A DNA stretch of 60,335 bases from Candidatus Daviesbacteria bacterium (GTDB lineage Bacteria; Patescibacteriota; Microgenomatia; Daviesbacterales; UBA10151): the NCBI GenBank assembly GCA_016195715.1, contig JACPZA010000031.1:1-60335 (forward strand), in the 5' to 3' direction. Made by a program: the position numbers and the translations under genes. Below are positions 59,043-60,335 of this stretch, piece after piece; the first letter of the stretch is position 1, and each line of letters opens with the position of its first letter. The notes under the pieces are model-generated. The model was not told where the DNA came from. It did no database searches and saw only the letters and a list, made by a program, of their open reading frames with translations.

Positions 59043-59051
59043 TGTGGATAA
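59043..59051 (-). promoter_or_regulatory. DnaA box-like sequence
   Basis: TTATCCACA on the minus strand, an exact DnaA box consensus. Only one perfect copy is seen in the gene-free region, so its role as an origin element is unproven. Confidence 0.3.
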
Positions 59052-59201
59052 CTATGGGACTTATTCTGATTACTGAGATGGATCTACTTTGAATATGGTG
59101 TGCTCGTTTTGATCATTGTAAAGAGTGCATTATCTAAAAGTCTACTCTATGCTAGTTTCTATCTAGCAATAAATCTTTATATCACTACTATCAAGATAGA
59201 G

Positions 59202-59217
59202 TTTACACGCGTGAAAA
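59202..59217. repeat. Inverted repeat resembling a parS-type site
   Basis: TTTACACG followed directly by CGTGAAAA, seven of eight positions paired. It shares the TTTCACG/CGTGAAA halves of parS but has two extra central bases. Confidence 0.3.
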
Positions 59218-59360
59218 ATTAGACTTCTTACTAAAAGAAGAGAGAGGTCATTTGATAGTTTATAAATGCTTAAAGAAGTAAATGAATAACTACTAGACTT
59301 ATCTCATAGGGAAGAGAAGAGCTTCTCTCTTGAAAGCAAGCTATGCTTAGCTTCTATTTA

Positions 59361-59369
59361 TGTCGGACA
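59361..59369. repeat. TGTCGGACA dyad, copy 1
   Basis: Odd palindrome TGTC-G-GACA followed by AAT. The same 12-base string (ATGTCGGACAAT) occurs at 60014-60025. Confidence 0.35.
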
Positions 59370-59573
59370 ATGTAGATTATGCGACGTCATGGATGAACTT
59401 TGAGAGGGGTGTCTATTGGCAGTTTGAATAATACTTTATGAGCCTAAAGATTGGTGAAATTTATATCTATTTAAAATAGCTTCATATTCTGTAATTTTAT
59501 ATAAAATTTTGACTGCATAAATTATATTTTTAATCAATGTTTGATTAGATTGTTGTGACAACCCAAACTTTAA

Positions 59574-59589
59574 ATGATTAATTAATCAT
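59574..59589. repeat. Perfect 16-base palindrome
   Basis: ATGATTAATTAATCAT, self-complementary over its whole length, 27 bases after a TAATCA/TGATTA hairpin using the same half-site. Confidence 0.4.
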
Positions 59590-60014
59590 CCTCCCCTGGA
59601 AAAAGCCGTTTTAGGGGGCATTTTGGAGCTCGTGCCTAAATAGCCTCAAAATAATGTGAGGTGTCTTATGGAGGAAACAAACCAGATAAAATTAGAGATC
59701 TTTAGTAGTTGCTTGTATTCACAAGAGATTCTTCACTTAAACGTTCAGAATGACAGATTTTATAAAGCATTATAAAGGTTTCTGTACTATTCGCTATTAT
59801 TTTGATAGTTATCAATGACTTTTTATCATTATTAGTTTGTTGTTAAGATTTAAAATTTTTAATTATCAGCTTATTTACTAGTTTTCTTGTAGTATATTCG
59901 ACGTCGTACAATGTTAATTGCAGCCTATTAAATGCTTGCTTAAATATTTTTGGCTTATTCTGAAAGTATGGTCTAGCTTATTACCCATTTGCATAAATAT
60001 ACATAGCTTTTTAA

Positions 60015-60023
60015 TGTCGGACA
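60015..60023. repeat. TGTCGGACA dyad, copy 2
   Basis: Second exact copy of TGTCGGACA, 654 bases after the first, near the promoter region of the gene starting at 60091. A degenerate copy, CGTCGTACA, lies at 59902-59910. Confidence 0.35.
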
Positions 60024-60090
60024 ATTTGCTCCTCTACTCTTGACTTTTCTTTTATAAAAGTTCTAATCTGAATATACCTACCATATATAA

Positions 60091-60335
60091 ATGGATCAGC
60101 AATTTCGTGACTTTTTTACTAAAAGAAATTTAATTAGTTTACTGGTTTTAGCAATCATAATTTTAACTATTCCGATTGGAGTGAGACTAGTCAGATTACA
60201 ACAAGAGCTAAAAACTAGAGCGGCTGGTTCAGCCATCTCATTTATTCCACCTGGTGTGGAAACAAGAACTTCTGCTTCTGGCTCAGCAATTTTAGTAGCA
60301 ACACAATCAGCTGTTGGGGTTAAATTAACGCCTCC
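60091..60335 (+). CDS. Membrane-anchored hypothetical protein, N-terminal part
   Basis: Open from ATG 60091 to the end of the window (81 codons). A short basic N-terminus 'MDQQFRDFFTKRNLI', one membrane helix (about 14-31, 'LISLLVLAIIILTIPIGV') and an external Ser/Thr/Ala-rich stretch follow. It has the look of a surface-exposed anchored protein. The family cannot be identified from this fragment. Confidence 0.6.
   Translation, partial: MDQQFRDFFTKRNLISLLVLAIIILTIPIGVRLVRLQQELKTRAAGSAISFIPPGVETRTSASGSAILVATQSAVGVKLTP

Larger units (their letters stand above)
58909..60090. other. 1.18-kb region without genes, rich in dyads
   Basis: No open frame above 60 codons on either strand and no convincing short gene. 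Visible elements: a perfect DnaA box TGTGGATAA (59043-59051); a near-palindrome TTTACACGCGTGAAAA (59202-59217) resembling a parS-type site; a hairpin AGAGAA/TTCTCT (59313-59328); TAATCA/TGATTA hairpin (59531-59547); a perfect 16-base palindrome (59574-59589); TTTA-GGCA/TGCC-TAAA stem (59610-59640); CCTCA/TGAGG hairpin (59643-59660); and two copies of TGTCGGACA. It could be a replication or partition region, a structured RNA or decayed DNA; I cannot decide. Confidence 0.4.

Noticed and set aside
58909-60090. Definite replication origin
   Set aside because: Only one perfect DnaA box and no dnaA, dnaN or rpmH nearby; kept as a possibility only.
58909-60090. RNase P RNA, tmRNA or SRP RNA
   Set aside because: The conserved cores of these RNAs were not found on either strand.
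1-60335. CRISPR arrays, insertion sequences, prophage genes
   Set aside because: No regularly spaced direct repeats, transposase, integrase or phage structural gene was seen in the window.
1-60335. Alternative genetic code with UGA as a sense codon, known in some CPR groups
   Set aside because: Several genes end at TGA (for example at 10657, 23183 and the ATGA overlaps of yebC and ruvC) with neighbours starting right after.

Overview
The window is AT-rich bacterial chromosome, most likely from an ultrasmall Candidate Phyla Radiation (Patescibacteria) bacterium of the Microgenomates type. This is inferred from gene content and style: compact single-copy housekeeping genes, short or truncated versions of universal proteins (RF1, PrmC), a type IV pilus operon, Patescibacteria-like Lgt and EF-P, and many proteins with no recognisable family. 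TGA, TAA and TAG all end genes, so the standard bacterial code applies.

Layout. 1-8569: type IV pilus locus (end of a PilB-like ATPase, PilC, five prepilin-like proteins, a membrane glycosyltransferase/TPR protein and a LytR_C-domain protein). 8572-13902: GH18 glycosidase, phosphoribosyltransferase, DinB-like and VOC proteins, YchF, an unknown and a Nudix enzyme. 13910-15053: rpsF-ssb-rpsR. 15108-19193: two unknowns, then S41 and HtrA-type proteases. 19223-23587: glmS, then a STAS/DUF2378-like/histidine kinase/response regulator module. 23594-25722: tandem HAF-repeat secreted proteins. 25719-31062 (minus): prmC, prfA, rpmE, and a hisS operon preceded by a complete T-box riboswitch. 31230-36786: envelope proteins, MBL hydrolase, dnaB, rdgB, Nudix, HD-domain protein and a P-loop kinase. 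36798-44023: methyltransferase, DUF1059, TyrA-ACT, tRNA-Leu(CAA), pepA, efp, galU, lgt, DksA-like. 44117-49404: a four-gene cluster (MIO ammonia-lyase, adenylate-forming ligase, ThiF-like, nitroreductase-like) that looks like small-molecule biosynthesis. 49454-58908: second kinase/regulator pair, RluA-type enzyme, Kef-type antiporter, a 41-residue protein, LytR_C and TPR proteins, yebC-ruvC. 58909-60090: 1.18 kb with no gene but many dyads. 60091-end: start of a membrane-anchored protein.

Expression style. Many genes have a clear sigma70-type promoter whose -10 box lies only 4-12 bases before the start codon, so transcripts should be leaderless or nearly so. Strong Shine-Dalgarno sites are rare; the clearest precede the T-box-controlled gene (30727, minus) and the DUF1059 gene (37683, minus).

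Most notable: the T-box leader before hisS, whose mutually exclusive antiterminator and terminator can be read from the sequence and whose bulge base fits the discriminator of tRNA-His; the MIO-lyase/ligase/ThiF/nitroreductase cluster; and the tandem HAF genes, one with a single-base frame break in its signal peptide.
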